The notes below the pieces were generated by a model. That model was not told where the DNA came from, searched no databases, and worked only from the letters and a program-made list of their open reading frames with translations. Below, piece after piece: positions 12,807 through 22,978 of a stretch of 64,000 bases of DNA (within the stretch, counting starts at the first letter, position 1; the number at the start of each line of letters is the position of its first letter). The translations under genes were made by a program, and so were the position numbers. Source of the stretch: Brachionus manjavacas (Eukaryota; Rotifera; Eurotatoria; Ploima; Brachionidae); NCBI GenBank assembly GCA_019054805.1, contig JAHQIY010000005.1:6679501-6743500 (forward strand). Direction: 5' to 3'.

Positions 12807-13321
12807 ATGATAAAGATCAGGACAAGAAATAACGGATCATCTAAACCCGGTTTCTATTTATTTAAATCAACCAAGTCAATTGAATCAACAAGTTCAATTC
12901 CCAAATATCGGTCAAACACGTCCAAATTATCGAAAATTCCAAAAATAAACAATGAATTAGAATTTTTTTTTAAAAATATTAATTTTCAAATCGCCAAACT
13001 TTTAAAAAATCACCGTTAAAGTTCAACGCTAAAGGGGTTTAATTTTAATATTTCTCAAAATTGTTTCAATATTTTAAAAAAGAAAATTGGGATTAGTAGA
13101 AAGTATCAAGATGCGTCGTGTTTATTTTTAGAAAATCAATTGTTAAATCAAAGATTTTTTAATGAAACTGACTACTCCGAAATTGAAAATAACTTATTAG
13201 AAATAAAAATCTCAAAACCAAAAAAATTAAAAATCTTTTCAAAAAATTTAAAAAAAGAAAATTTGGAATCTTCTGCTCAAGCTTATTTTAAATTTGTTGT
13301 TAAAAAATGTAAATTAAATTA
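12807..13321 (+). pseudogene. Basic ORF of unknown function in the nested transposon
   Basis: Rightward reading starts at ATG 12807 and stops at 13017-13019. A further open piece of the same gene appears in another frame at 13140-13321. The product would be small, Lys/Ser/Asn-rich, with SSIPKYRSNTSKLSKIPK in the middle and a helical C-terminal part ending KFVVKKCKLN. It diverges from the transposase, as accessory genes of DNA transposons often do. I do not recognise the family. Confidence 0.35.
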
Positions 13322-13643
13322 AATTGTCTTTGTATTGTTAATAAAATTTTTTTAAATTAAATATTTCATTTTTCTTATAATAAAATTTACCTTAAATTGC
13401 ATTTTTTTAATATAATAGAATAAATTATTATATTTAATTTATGGTCTATCAAAAAATACTTAACATATCAAGTGAATCGAGTGAACTCTTTAAAATCTAA
13501 CCAAAATTTGATTGATTGAAAAAATTTTGCAATTTTGGAGTGAATGATTGGATGAATATTTATAATTTTATTTATATCCAATAAAAAATGGTAAAAAGAA
13601 AATAAAAATTCGGACGATTTACATTGAATTCACTCAAGATGTT

Positions 13644-14002
13644 ATAGAAGAAATGATGGCATTATATCAAAACTAGCTCCAAGATGGTTGGGACCATACA
13701 AAATTTTCGATCATGATGAGCGTGGAAACTATTTCCTACAATATGAAACTGGATCTGGACTGACTCAAAAATTTCCTTTAGAAAAATTAAAGATAGTTGA
13801 AAAGGAAGTTTTTGACACAAATGTTGGTGAAGTTGAATGTATTCTTGACGATAGAACAAAAAATACTAAAATATTATATTTAATAAAATGGAAATAAAAT
13901 AAAAAACAAGAATGGATGAGTGAAGATAGGTTTGAAACTGTGGATATAATAAATAAATATTGGAAAGGAAAACAATTATCAAAAAATAATGAAGATGTAA
14001 CA
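13644..14002 (+). pseudogene. pol: Integrase C-terminal GPY and chromodomain-like tail of G1
   Basis: Reading resumes after the nested transposon with RRNDGIISKLAPRWLGPYKI, the GPY/F module that follows the integrase core. Next comes a chromodomain-like segment (VECILDDRTKNTKI, LYLIKWK, then EWMSEDRFE). A stop follows LIKWK at 13895 and a second lies near 14003. Chromodomains direct integration to modified histones in some Gypsy lineages; here that is inferred from a weak match. Confidence 0.6.
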
Positions 14003-15492
14003 TAAAAACGTGGGAGACCAAGAATAATTAAAGAATATCTTATTGCTTTAATTATTGTTATAAGTATTTTTTTAGATACATGTTTCGGATTAGAAGAAAA
14101 CTTTTTTTGCTCCTCTAGTGAAAGGAAGGCAATATTAGAGACAAATAAAGTTTGCGAACATACCTTAGAAGCTAAAAGAAAATTTCCGGAAATCCATGGA
14201 TATAGCGATAATTTATCAATATTGAATAAGATTCATCATTTAGTATTTGGAATAGGATATAAGTGTAAAGTAGATAGAATTGACATGAATTGTACTGAAA
14301 ATATTTTAGGGTCAAAATATTGTACAACATCTGATTGGCAGCCTATTGCTTTAAATCAAGAAGAGTGCTGGTTTATGGTTGAAAAAAAGAGATGTAGAAT
14401 TGAAATAGATGATTACGTTTTTGTCAAAACATTAAAATGTAGCGAAAAAATATGCTCATTCTATGAATACCCAAATCCAAAGTTCAATTGGCTTTAAACG
14501 AATTATATGCATGGATATAAATGCTTAATGACTAAAATAGATATTATTGCTGATGACATGGAATCATCGTTATACATTAATCGAAATTGCTTCGCAAAAA
14601 AATTTCAATCTTCAATTGATAACTCAATTCTTGTTTGGAAAGAAGAAATTTTTCATGAATGCCCAATTTAAATTGTGTTTGAAGCAAAGTTTAAATTTGA
14701 AGATAATTTTTTTGTAAATTATGAAGAAAACATATTACTTGAACCTACAGAAAGGGCAAATCAATGCAACATGTCACTTTTTAAAACAAACGAAGGATTA
14801 TACATCGCCTACTCAAAGAAATTTAACAAAATCGTTCAAAAAGGGAAAATCAATTCGGAAATTATTAGAGATCTAATGATTTCGAATATCGACTTAAATC
14901 AAAAGGAAGATTTAAGATGGATAAATTTATTGAAAGATCAAGCATGTTTTAATTTCAAATTAAGTTTAAAACTTTTCTCGATGTTGGATAAGCAATATTT
15001 AAGACTGAACAAAAATTGGCTTAAAATATTATATGTAGAAAGCGGAATTATATATATATATCTGAATGTTACAATGCCAGCAACATAAAAATAAAACGAT
15101 CAAATATAAAGCATTGCTATAAATAAATCATAGTCAGTTTAAAATTGAGAGAAAATAAAATTAATGGTTTCCTACATAATAACGGTATTATTAGTTTGCA
15201 TGGTACTGAGATTACGTGTGAGAGGGATTCTGTTTATATCAAAATAGATGATCCTTTTAAAGGTGAGATTTTAAAAAGGCAAAATATGGAAATATTATCT
15301 AACAAAGATGGATATTTTAAACAGCATAAAATAAACATTTTTAACTCGAAAGTCAAACTAATTAATACTCACCATTCAAATAAATTGATGTCTAATTTAG
15401 ACGAAATAAAAGTCTTCAGCGAAATAATCAGTTTCAATGTTGACGATAAACATTTAAGACCAATAGCAGATAAATATTCAAAAGGAATTTAA
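14003..15492 (+). pseudogene. Env-like third ORF of Gypsy G1, broken
   Basis: Downstream of pol and in the same frame as the chromodomain-like tail. It opens with a basic AT-hook-like KRGRPRIIKE and a hydrophobic signal/anchor segment (LIALIIVISIFLDTCFGL). A long cysteine-rich region follows, as expected for an ectodomain. In-frame stops lie at about 14495 and 14672, and a frameshift near 15090 moves the rest to another frame (15145-15492). No C-terminal membrane anchor is obvious. Position, signal-like start and Cys content suggest an envelope-like protein, as in some errantivirus-type Gypsy elements; no homology was tested. Confidence 0.5.
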
Positions 15493-15563
15493 GGCAAATA
15501 TTTTAATGAGTTAAAGACAAAAGTGACCAGTATTTTGGAATATTTTGGAGTATTTAAGAATCT

Positions 15564-15674
15564 TGTCACGTACATAATTCAATATAAAAGCAACTCTTTT
15601 TATTATTATAGCCATCTTATCTTTAATAAAGAATTAGTTATAACAATCTTTTTATTGTCCCATATTTTATTACA
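15564..15674 (+). mobile_element. 3' LTR of Gypsy element G1 (111 bp)
   Basis: Same length and TG..CA ends as 6734-6844. No good polypurine tract precedes it (TATTTAAGAATCT). The next element's coding sequence starts almost directly after it, with no spacer, so the right boundary may be a rearranged junction. Confidence 0.65.
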
Positions 15675-18557
15675 AAAAGTAGTCGGAAGTATTACCAATT
15701 CTGATGTTGGAGTCCATCCCGAAAATAACTTCGGAAAAGGGGAGGGAGAAGTCCTAAAACCAAAAGTTTGTGTACTGTGATTGAGACTGAAATCGTGGCG
15801 GAATTGAAGGAAACGAGCCTGTCAAAAGATGATCTTAATATGGAGGCTGTTGAAAATGCACGAGCTTTGTTGAAAATAAAATTGAAGAAGTTTCGGCAAA
15901 ATCAGTCTTTGATTTAAAACCAGACAAAAATTCAGATAATGCATTTGAAATAGAGTTTCAAGACCCAAACCAGAAGATGTAGACCACTCCCGTGGAATCT
16001 GAAAAAGAAAGTAAACACTGAACTGGATAGACAACTGAAGGCAGGGATTATTCGACCAAGTAGAAGTCAATGGTATTTTCCTATACGAGAAGTAGCCAAG
16101 GCTGATGGTTCTATAAGAATCACAGTGGACTACAAGCCACTTAACAAAGTGATAAAGGACGATAACTATCCAATTCCGTCCATAAAGGATCTTTATGCCA
16201 AACTAGCAGATGCAGACACTTTTACTAAAATCGATATGAAAGCAGCATACCACCAAATTCCTGCCATCCTAACTCCATACAGTACACTGCTTTCATCTGT
16301 GAATTTGCTCTGTTTGAGTATCTTTCAATGCCAATGGGCATCAAAACTGCCCCTGCATGGTTTCAACGTTTTATTGAAGCATGTTTACAACGATTTATAA
16401 TCGATAATTCTCAAAGAGTTTATTTGGATGACTCAATTATATATACAAACAATGAAAAGAATGGGATCAATTATCATCTGGACACTATAATGGCTATTCT
16501 GGATACACTGAACAAGAGATCATTAAAAGTCTTATTCGAAAAAAGTGTTCCAGTTGAATTCGAAATTCAGTTGTTGGGAAATGTGATATCCAAAGTTAAG
16601 ATTAAACCAGACCCAAATAGGGCATTGGGCCTATCGAAATACGGGAAACCAGCAACAATTAACCAACTTCAGTCCTGGTTGGGCATAGCAAACTTTTACC
16701 GCCGATTCATTGATCACTACGCATTATTAGCCAGACCTCTCTATGAGTTAATGGGTTTAAAAAGTGTACCTAAGAGCTGTCGAAAACGAAATGGCGTAGT
16801 CGATGGAAGAAAAGTACAATTTGTTTGGAATAAAGAAGCCGATAAACATTTTGAGTGACTTAAAAGCGTCCTTAGCAGTGAACTTGTGTTGGCTCTACCA
16901 AATTTCGAACGTCATATGATTTTAACAACAGATGCATGTGACTATGGTTACGGTGCAGTCCTCGAACAAGAATTTGATGGGTTTCCCAGGCCAATTGCAT
17001 TTTTTAGCCGAAATTTTACAAAAGCTCAAAGAAAATATGCTACAGTGGGAAAGGAGCTTATTAGTGCAGTTGAAAGCATGTTATATTTTTATGAATTTCT
17101 TTATGGCAGACCTTTCAAAGTCCAAACAGATCATTTACCTTTGACTTGGACAAAAAACAAGACAAATATGAGTCCTAGGTTAGAACGTTGGATGCTAAAA
17201 ATAAGCATATACAATTTTTGAAATTGTCTACAAGCCGGGTCGAGAGAACGTCGTAGCCGACATGTTATCAAGACTACCATCAGAAGATAACTATGCAGAT
17301 GAAAAATACGATTATCACGACAATTTGGTAGCAAGTATTGAAGAAATTCACGGTGAAGTCTCTTCATCTTCGGAAAGTGAGAGTGAACTTAGCATAGATG
17401 ATGCAACACAGAATACAAACAGCAGCTCTAATTCGGAGAGTGAAATAAAAAACTACGATAGAATTGCTCTGAACCCAATTTCTTCTATCGAAAATGAATT
17501 TGAGAGCCTGAAAGAAGAACAAGAGAGGGACGAAGATATCCAGTGGATAAAAGGAGTTATCCTGGAGAATAGGGTTGAGAAACCTAAGATTGTAACCCAC
17601 AATGTGATGGTCAAATTGAAATCACAGTAAAAACAGTTAAGAAGATGATTGCAGCATTTGTTGATGACGACCAAATGAGTTGGGACCTTAACTTAAATAA
17701 ACTGGCATATGCTTACAATAAAGTAGACGTACTGCAACTGGTCAACCCTTTGAAATGATTTTCGGCCGAAGGCCTAAAATTCCAATCGACCTAATTACCA
17801 CCTACTGACCTACTCGAAAGAGAAAAGATTTAAACTGAGTATAAAATAGTAACGAGCATGGTGAGGTGACAGTATTAGAAGACTACGATGATAAAGTTGA
17901 AAAAAATCTCCAGCAGTGGCGACCAATTATCTTCAAGAGCTTAAGATGAAACTGGAAAAGTGTTACCAAATGGCGACAAAGAATAGAAATTGTCGAATGG
18001 ACAAAGCAAAATTGGGTCACGACAGAAAGATCAAGAAATTTGAGTACAACATTGGAGATTACGTATTGACGGATCATCCAAAATTAAAAAAGGGTCTTTT
18101 ACATGGTCTGGCACACAAATACCATGGACCATTTGTAGTCTTTGCAAAAAACGAGAACAACTGCGACTAATTAATAAAACTTGAATCAAGTCCTCGCTCG
18201 AAAGTGAGACAGGTCCACAAAAATAGACTGAAGTACTACTTCCACAGTGGACATAGCTTACCTACAATAAAAGAAGAACCAGTCGAACAACCCGATAGGC
18301 CAAAAAGAAAGAACACCAAAAATTTGAATAATCCAAGGTGGAAGTCTATAGGAAATCAGAATGAACCTCAACACAGTGTCACCGACACGAGTATTACGCA
18401 ACCTATGTCCACAGGAAATGTGTCTTCAAGTGACAGTGATTCAGATGTCGGGTTTAAAGAAAAAATAAAAAACAAGAAAAACCGTAACCTGAAACCTAAC
18501 AGGGAATTAAGAAGGTCGACTCGTCAATCGAAGCCACATTACCGACTAGTATTTTAA
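15675..18557 (+). pseudogene. pol: Gypsy element G2, 5'-truncated pol
   Basis: RT blocks: RSQWYFPIREVAKADGSI, VDYKPLNKVIKDDNYPIPSI, FTKIDMKAAYHQIP, then after a frameshift near 16265 MPMGIKTAPAWFQRF and the intact catalytic box VYLDDSIIYT. RNase H: LTTDACDYGYGAVLEQ, FFSRNFTKAQ, VQTDHLPLTWT, then ADMLSRLPSE. A Ser/Glu-rich linker (17340-17560) leads straight into an integrase C-terminal piece (ATGQPFEMIFGRRPKIPIDL), so the zinc finger and catalytic core are deleted around 17625. The tail has YHGPFVV (GPY/F) and a basic Ser-rich end. No gag or 5' LTR remains. Confidence 0.85.
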
Positions 18558-18784
18558 TCTTGCTATTATTATTATTATTATTATTATTAAAAAAAAAAAA
18601 AATTTTGAGGAGAGGAAACTCAGAAGAACCTCGTGGTAAGGAGGATATTTATAGAAGAATCTTATTTAAAGTTTTAATTATCTGACAAAATTGTTGTCGA
18701 CGACAAATAATAACGTGTAAAAATTCGAAAATCTAAATTAGAAAAATTTTAAAATTCAAAAAAAAAAAAAAAATAAACACAAAA
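18558..18784. other. Spacer with (ATT)n and A-runs between G2 pol and ORF3
   Basis: Contains an ATT microsatellite at 18563-18590 followed by A-runs, and another A-run at 18758-18772. No coding signal. Confidence 0.5.
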
Positions 18785-19380
18785 ATGGCGAGAATTTCCG
18801 CTATCTACATTAGGAACATCACAGTTCTTGGAGGAAACCGAAGGAAAACAGAGGAAACCTTTGGAGATTTTCATCAACAAGGAAATCATCAGACAGGGTT
18901 TAGATAGCAAACTGGGGCTTATCGATTATCTGAAAATCCCAGAGATGTGCAGAGACCACAACGGAACAATGTACATCGCGTTCTGTCGGATGGAATGACC
19001 TGACCGACATTGTGAAGCTGTCGAAGTTCTGAACAGGATAACAAGGTCGGAAACTCCTAGCTAAGATGAACGACATTGAGTCAGGGGCTGCACAGTGGTC
19101 CAAGAAGACAGTAGTAGACCAAGATGGTAAGCCGATCTGGTACCATGCCGAGAAAACTAATTACCTCGAAAGGACCAACCACACCATGGAATCACAAGAG
19201 CGCCTTATTGTCCACATTGAGCGTCGATTCAGAGAAAAACAAGAAGGTAGAAGTGACGACGAAGCTCGTCTAAGACAAACAGAGGATGAGCTCAACAAGG
19301 CCAAGGAGACCATCCGTCAACTGGAGGACACTGAGAAGAGCCTACAGGAAGTGTTAGAAGTTTATGAGCCATCTGGATAG
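18785..19380 (+). pseudogene. Third ORF of Gypsy G2, coiled-coil C-terminus
   Basis: Reading starts at ATG 18785 (MARISAIYIRNITVLGG), shifts frame within about 50 bp (EIFINKEIIRQGLDSKLGLI, MCRDHNGTMYIAFCRM), and finishes in the 19066-19380 frame. The last part is strongly helical and charged (EDELNKAKETIRQLEDTEKS), a likely coiled coil. It lies between pol and the polypurine tract, so it belongs to the element. It is richer in G+C than its surroundings. Function unknown; compare the small ORF in the same place in element G3. Confidence 0.5.
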
Positions 19381-19436
19381 GATTCTGTTTGTTATATTTT
19401 ATTTTGTTTTGTTCTGTTTTTTATCTTTCTTCTTCT

Positions 19437-19744
19437 AGGGGGAAGGTATGTTGTAGTTCTCTCAATAACTACAACACCGACTCTATTCAACTTATATGTC
19501 TATAGTTTCACAGTGCAATACTATGATCTCATGCGCTTAGCAAGTGTTAGTATTTAACACTGTGTAAAATACTAGACATGTGTGATTAGAAAAACTTTGA
19601 AATTGTTATTATTTTTCTTTTCTCCAATTTTTTCTTTATTATTTGTTCAGGCTAGAAGTGGCCATTTATTAATAAAGTTATTATTATTATTATTTAATTT
19701 CTTTATTTATTTGAGTTATAACCGCGAACCACTAGATCCTAACA
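19437..19744 (+). mobile_element. Polypurine tract and 3' LTR of Gypsy G2
   Basis: AGGGGGAAGG at 19437-19446 is a classic polypurine tract. The LTR most likely starts TGTTGTAGTTCTC at 19449 and ends near CCTAACA at 19744. It includes the polyA signal AATAAAG at 19671 and a short ATT repeat. There is no partner 5' LTR in the window, so the right end is inferred from the TG..CA rule only. Confidence 0.5.
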
Positions 19745-19784
19745 GATCCGGAAAGAATTATTTCTTTATTTAAGGTTTATAACA

Positions 19785-20384
19785 TGAACACTGATTTTTA
19801 AAATTGAAATATTCGCTTTTAGTGACATGCAACAAAAAGCGAATATGCATAAATATTGCTATTTTTTATGAAAATATTGCTCGGTTTTAATGACATGTTT
19901 TTAACTCATGTTAATTTAAAAATCAACTCTTTTATTTTTGAAAAATAAACTCTTTCGGCTTTATAAGAGGCTAAAAGCCTAATGACTCATTCAATTGTAA
20001 AATTGTAGTTAGTTTAACTTTTAAAATTCAACTTAAATGTGGTCCAACTTTTTTTTACTCGTTCCAAGATTTGTTAACTTCATCCGTTCTTGTTTTTTTA
20101 GACTTAATAAGATTCCAATATATTATGAATTTTTGTACATTTTTTCCTTATTTTTAAAACTATAATACATTAAAAAATTCAATTCAATTCAAATAAAATA
20201 TATTTTTCGTAAAAAAACTTTTATCTTAAATTATTTATTATAAATAATGTGTCAATTAAATGAGTTTAAAACATGTCACTAAACCAGAGAAATATTTTGA
20301 TAAAAAATAGCAATATTTATGCATATTTGCTTTTTGTTGCATGTCACTAAAAGCGAAAAATTCAATTTTAAAAATCAGTGTTCA
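19785..20384. mobile_element. 600-bp inverted-repeat (MITE-like) element
   Basis: Ends TGAACACTGATTTTTAAAA and its complement. The arms are about 125 bp (19785-19910 and 20262-20384) and match closely throughout, including GCATAAATATTGCTATTTTTT. No coding capacity; no clear target duplication. The words TAGTGACATG/CATGTCACTA lie inside the arms at 19820, 20272 and 20340 (variant at 19888), like subterminal transposase sites. Confidence 0.7.
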
Positions 20385-20387
20385 CTC

Positions 20388-20430
20388 AAATATGACATGT
20401 CACTAAATTTGTTAGTGACATGTCATATTT
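20388..20430. repeat. Perfect 19-bp-arm palindrome
   Basis: Left arm 20388-20406 (AAATATGACATGTCACTAA) pairs perfectly with 20412-20430 around a 5-base loop. It carries two more TAGTGACATG words and directly abuts the right end of the 600-bp inverted-repeat element, so it may be a remnant end of a related copy. Confidence 0.75.
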
Positions 20431-20748
20431 ATCGGACCATTACGTTAGATAGTTTTTTAAACTACAAATATTATCTTTAGGATCATCATATCACAAACCT
20501 AAAGTCAAAATTCATAAAAAAATACCAAATTTATCATGATTGCAATATTAACTTAAAGTTATTTTTTTATTTGAAACTGAAAAGATTATTTGAAACATCG
20601 CTTTTTTTCATTGTTATTTCAACATTGGATACATTTTGTAATTCAAACACAAAAAATTAAACGATATATTGTATATGTTGTATTTTAGAATTTTTATTTC
20701 AGATAAAAGATTTAGAAATATTATCTTCTATTTTAGTTTTAATTAATA

Positions 20749-21747
20749 CAGTTCCGAAAATTAAATTGTCACATCATATCATCAAATAATACGATCAGAT
20801 ATCAAATGATATTAGCTTTCAGCTGAAATCAGTTAAGAGCTTTTTTTTTGCCATTTCCTCTTATTAGCTGATATCAAATAATTTCATTTGATATCAGAAT
20901 ATATTAGTAAAAAAAAATTAAGAAATTAATTTTAAAATGAAAATTTTAAAAAACTTAGGATTTTATTTTTTTTTTTTAATTTTTTTTTTTCATAAATATA
21001 TAAATTTATGTATTTTACAGTTAAAAAATGCAAATTTTTAAATTGATTTTTTTCATTTTTCCAATCATTTCACATATTCGGCCAATAACTCTTGTATTCT
21101 TAAATAAGTTTAATAAGTTTTTAAGAATTCAAAAATTCAAAGTCAAGTCATATGACTTGTTTATTTGAAGTCCATAATAATTTTACTAAAAATAGAAAGC
21201 TTTAATCAGATTTGGTCAAAAGGCAAAGTCATAAATTCAAAGTTAGACTTTGTCTATGATTTTTACCAATTCTGCAAATAATGCATATATTGATAAGTTC
21301 TTGAATAATTTTTAGAATAATCTTGAGATTTCGTAATCTATGTTGACTTTAGACATAGATTACGTCAACATAGATTTGGCCAAAAGTTCGTCAAACTTTT
21401 GACGAACTTTGGCCTTAATTGTGAATTTTTTCATTCACAGTGGGTATTTTCAAAACAACACGATACGGTGCCTTTTTTGATTTTTACGGCACTGATGATT
21501 CTACGGTTATCTCATTTTAGAAATGCCTTCTGTAGATTTAATTTTATTTTGAACTTCTGATGATCTATAATTTTTAGGCTTGATTATTTTTCATTTGTTT
21601 TTTAAAATCCTTTTAATTTCAATTTAAAATTTTAAAGTAAAGTAAAATTTTTTTTTGTGATATTGTGATAGGCTGATATTAAAGGATAACTAAATCATAT
21701 TATTTGAAATCAGGTGATATGATGTGACAAGTAAATTTTCGGCACTG
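20749..21747. mobile_element. 1-kb TIR element (hAT-like ends), non-autonomous
   Basis: Left end CAGTTCCGAAAATTAAATTG, right end complement CAGTGCCGAAAATTTACTTG. Both continue with TGTCACATCATATCA, so the inverted repeats are about 40-80 bp and imperfect. CAG(T)G-type starts fit hAT ends, but no 8-bp duplication is evident (AATTAATA left, CAGTATAA right). There is no transposase. The middle holds a cluster of hairpins at 21332-21439. Confidence 0.55.
21332..21439. repeat. Cluster of stacked hairpins
   Basis: CGTAATCTATGT (21332-21343) pairs with 21353-21364. The overlapping AATCTATGTTGAC (21335-21347) can instead pair with 21364-21376, so the two stems are mutually exclusive. Next, the GGCC...TCAAA arm (21378-21395) pairs with the TTTGACGAACTTTGGCC arm ending at 21414. 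Finally TGTGAA/TTCACA form a small stem at 21420-21439. Confidence 0.7.
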
Positions 21748-21754
21748 CAGTATA

Positions 21755-21885
21755 ACGCTATTAAAATATAGCGGTAAATATAGAGAATTTAAGTAAAATA
21801 CAAATTTAGTCACATACCTAAAGTCACGACTTTTTTAATTTTTTTTTACTTTAATTCTCTATATTTACCGCTATATTAATCAGTC
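21755..21885. repeat. Inverted repeat around TATAGCGGTAAATATAG
   Basis: Arms of about 35 bp (21762-21800 and 21849-21883) read ATATAGCGGTAAATATAGAG and its complement. They enclose about 45 bp. It directly follows the right end of the 20749-21747 element. No coding content. Confidence 0.6.
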
Positions 21886-22124
21886 AAATGAACTTGTCGA
21901 ATAAAAATAATTCATTATGTCAAATGAAAGATGAATTCGTCAAATATAATTAAAAGTCAAGTATTAATATTAAATATCATATATTTATTTTATTTGTTAT
22001 ATAAAATACTCAATATTTAATAAAAAAAATCAACTATATAAAATGTGTATTACACATGCAATTTTTGTGCCAATATGGACAAGTAAAAGTGCTCGGTTTC
22101 CTATTATCATGATTGAATTCTATA

Positions 22125-22822
22125 CAGTCAACTCGCTTTAATCCGAACACATCCTAATCCGTACAAATCTATTATTCGGTCAAAAATTAAAGGCGCATAG
22201 CAAATTACAAGCTATCTACATTATTAAAACCCCCTTTAAATTGGAAATTTTATTCGGATTAAATTCGTCATTCGAACAAAAGCTTGAACATCATACCAAT
22301 ACAAAACAATGCATTTTCATGTTCATTTATTCGTACAAAAAATTGAATTTTCAATTTATTTTTTTTTAGTTATTAAATGCATCAAATGATTATTTTTATT
22401 CTATATAAAAAAATGTCGAATAATCCACTTAAGCTTAAGAGAAAAAAGGTAGAATTGACTTTAGAACAAAAGAGGGAAATTTGTTCGTTCGCAACTCAGA
22501 ATTTAAATTACAAACAAGTCCAATTATGCAGATATTTTACCGAAAAATAAAAAAAAAAATACCAAAAACCACAATGATTAGATAAGTTTCAAAGTAGATT
22601 AGATAAGTTTTTTTAAAGGAAAATGATATTGAAAAATTTTTTATGTAAAAATTTAATCAAATTTTAATCAAATTGTTTTTCTATGAAAAATAAAAAGTGT
22701 TTTTTTATCCGTACATTTTTTGGGCTTTTTATTCGAATCCAGTTTATTTATTAAGTCGTACAATTTAATCCGGACATGTTTTTTAAGAGGCGTTTTCTAT
22801 CCGAATTAAAGCGAGTTGACTG
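22125..22822. mobile_element. pogo/Tigger-like (Tc1/mariner) element with TA duplication
   Basis: Terminal inverted repeats CAGTCAACTCGCTTTAATCC and the complement of AATTAAAGCGAGTTGACTG, flanked by TA on both sides (22123-22124 and 22823-22824). The 698-bp element is internally deleted. It keeps the first part of a transposase gene (22413-22550), which supports the pogo assignment. Confidence 0.85.
22413..22550 (+). pseudogene. N-terminal fragment of pogo-type transposase
   Basis: 45 codons from ATG 22413 to TAA 22548-22550. Contains KRKKVELTLEQKREIC, then NYKQVQLCRYF, which matches the start of the CENP-B/pogo N-terminal helix-turn-helix that binds the element ends. The rest of the helix-turn-helix and the whole DDE domain are missing, so the fragment could at most bind DNA weakly. 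Confidence 0.7.
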
Positions 22823-22978
22823 TAACTCGAAGTTTTTGAAATTCGTTTGTAAACTCTGAAAATGTTCTCCAGTTACATTGATTAACCGACAACAAATAAT
22901 CGTTGAAAATTTTTCAATCACATATATAGAATGTAATTAATAATCAATTTTTATGTATTAAGTAACTAATTAGCTTAA

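Larger units (their letters stand above)
10716..13643. mobile_element. 2.9-kb DNA transposon nested in Gypsy G1
   Basis: The left edge (CATAGTGAGTGAATCGTCC) and right edge (GGACGATTTACATTGAATTC, then ACTCAAGATGTT) share inverted GAGTGAAT and CGTCC words. It splits the Gypsy integrase tail between GTIVH and RRNDGIISKLAP, which shows it is younger. A derivative with the same two ends and almost no middle lies at 44650-44979 in the opposite orientation, which confirms the boundaries to within a few bases. Genes: a leftward transposase-like pseudogene and a rightward basic ORF. Possible duplication around GTTCATAG/GTTATAG is uncertain. Confidence 0.75.

Noticed and set aside
15523-15780. 85-codon frame across the G1 LTR and G2 start
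   Set aside because: It merely crosses the LTR and element junction; no gag or other domain is encoded.
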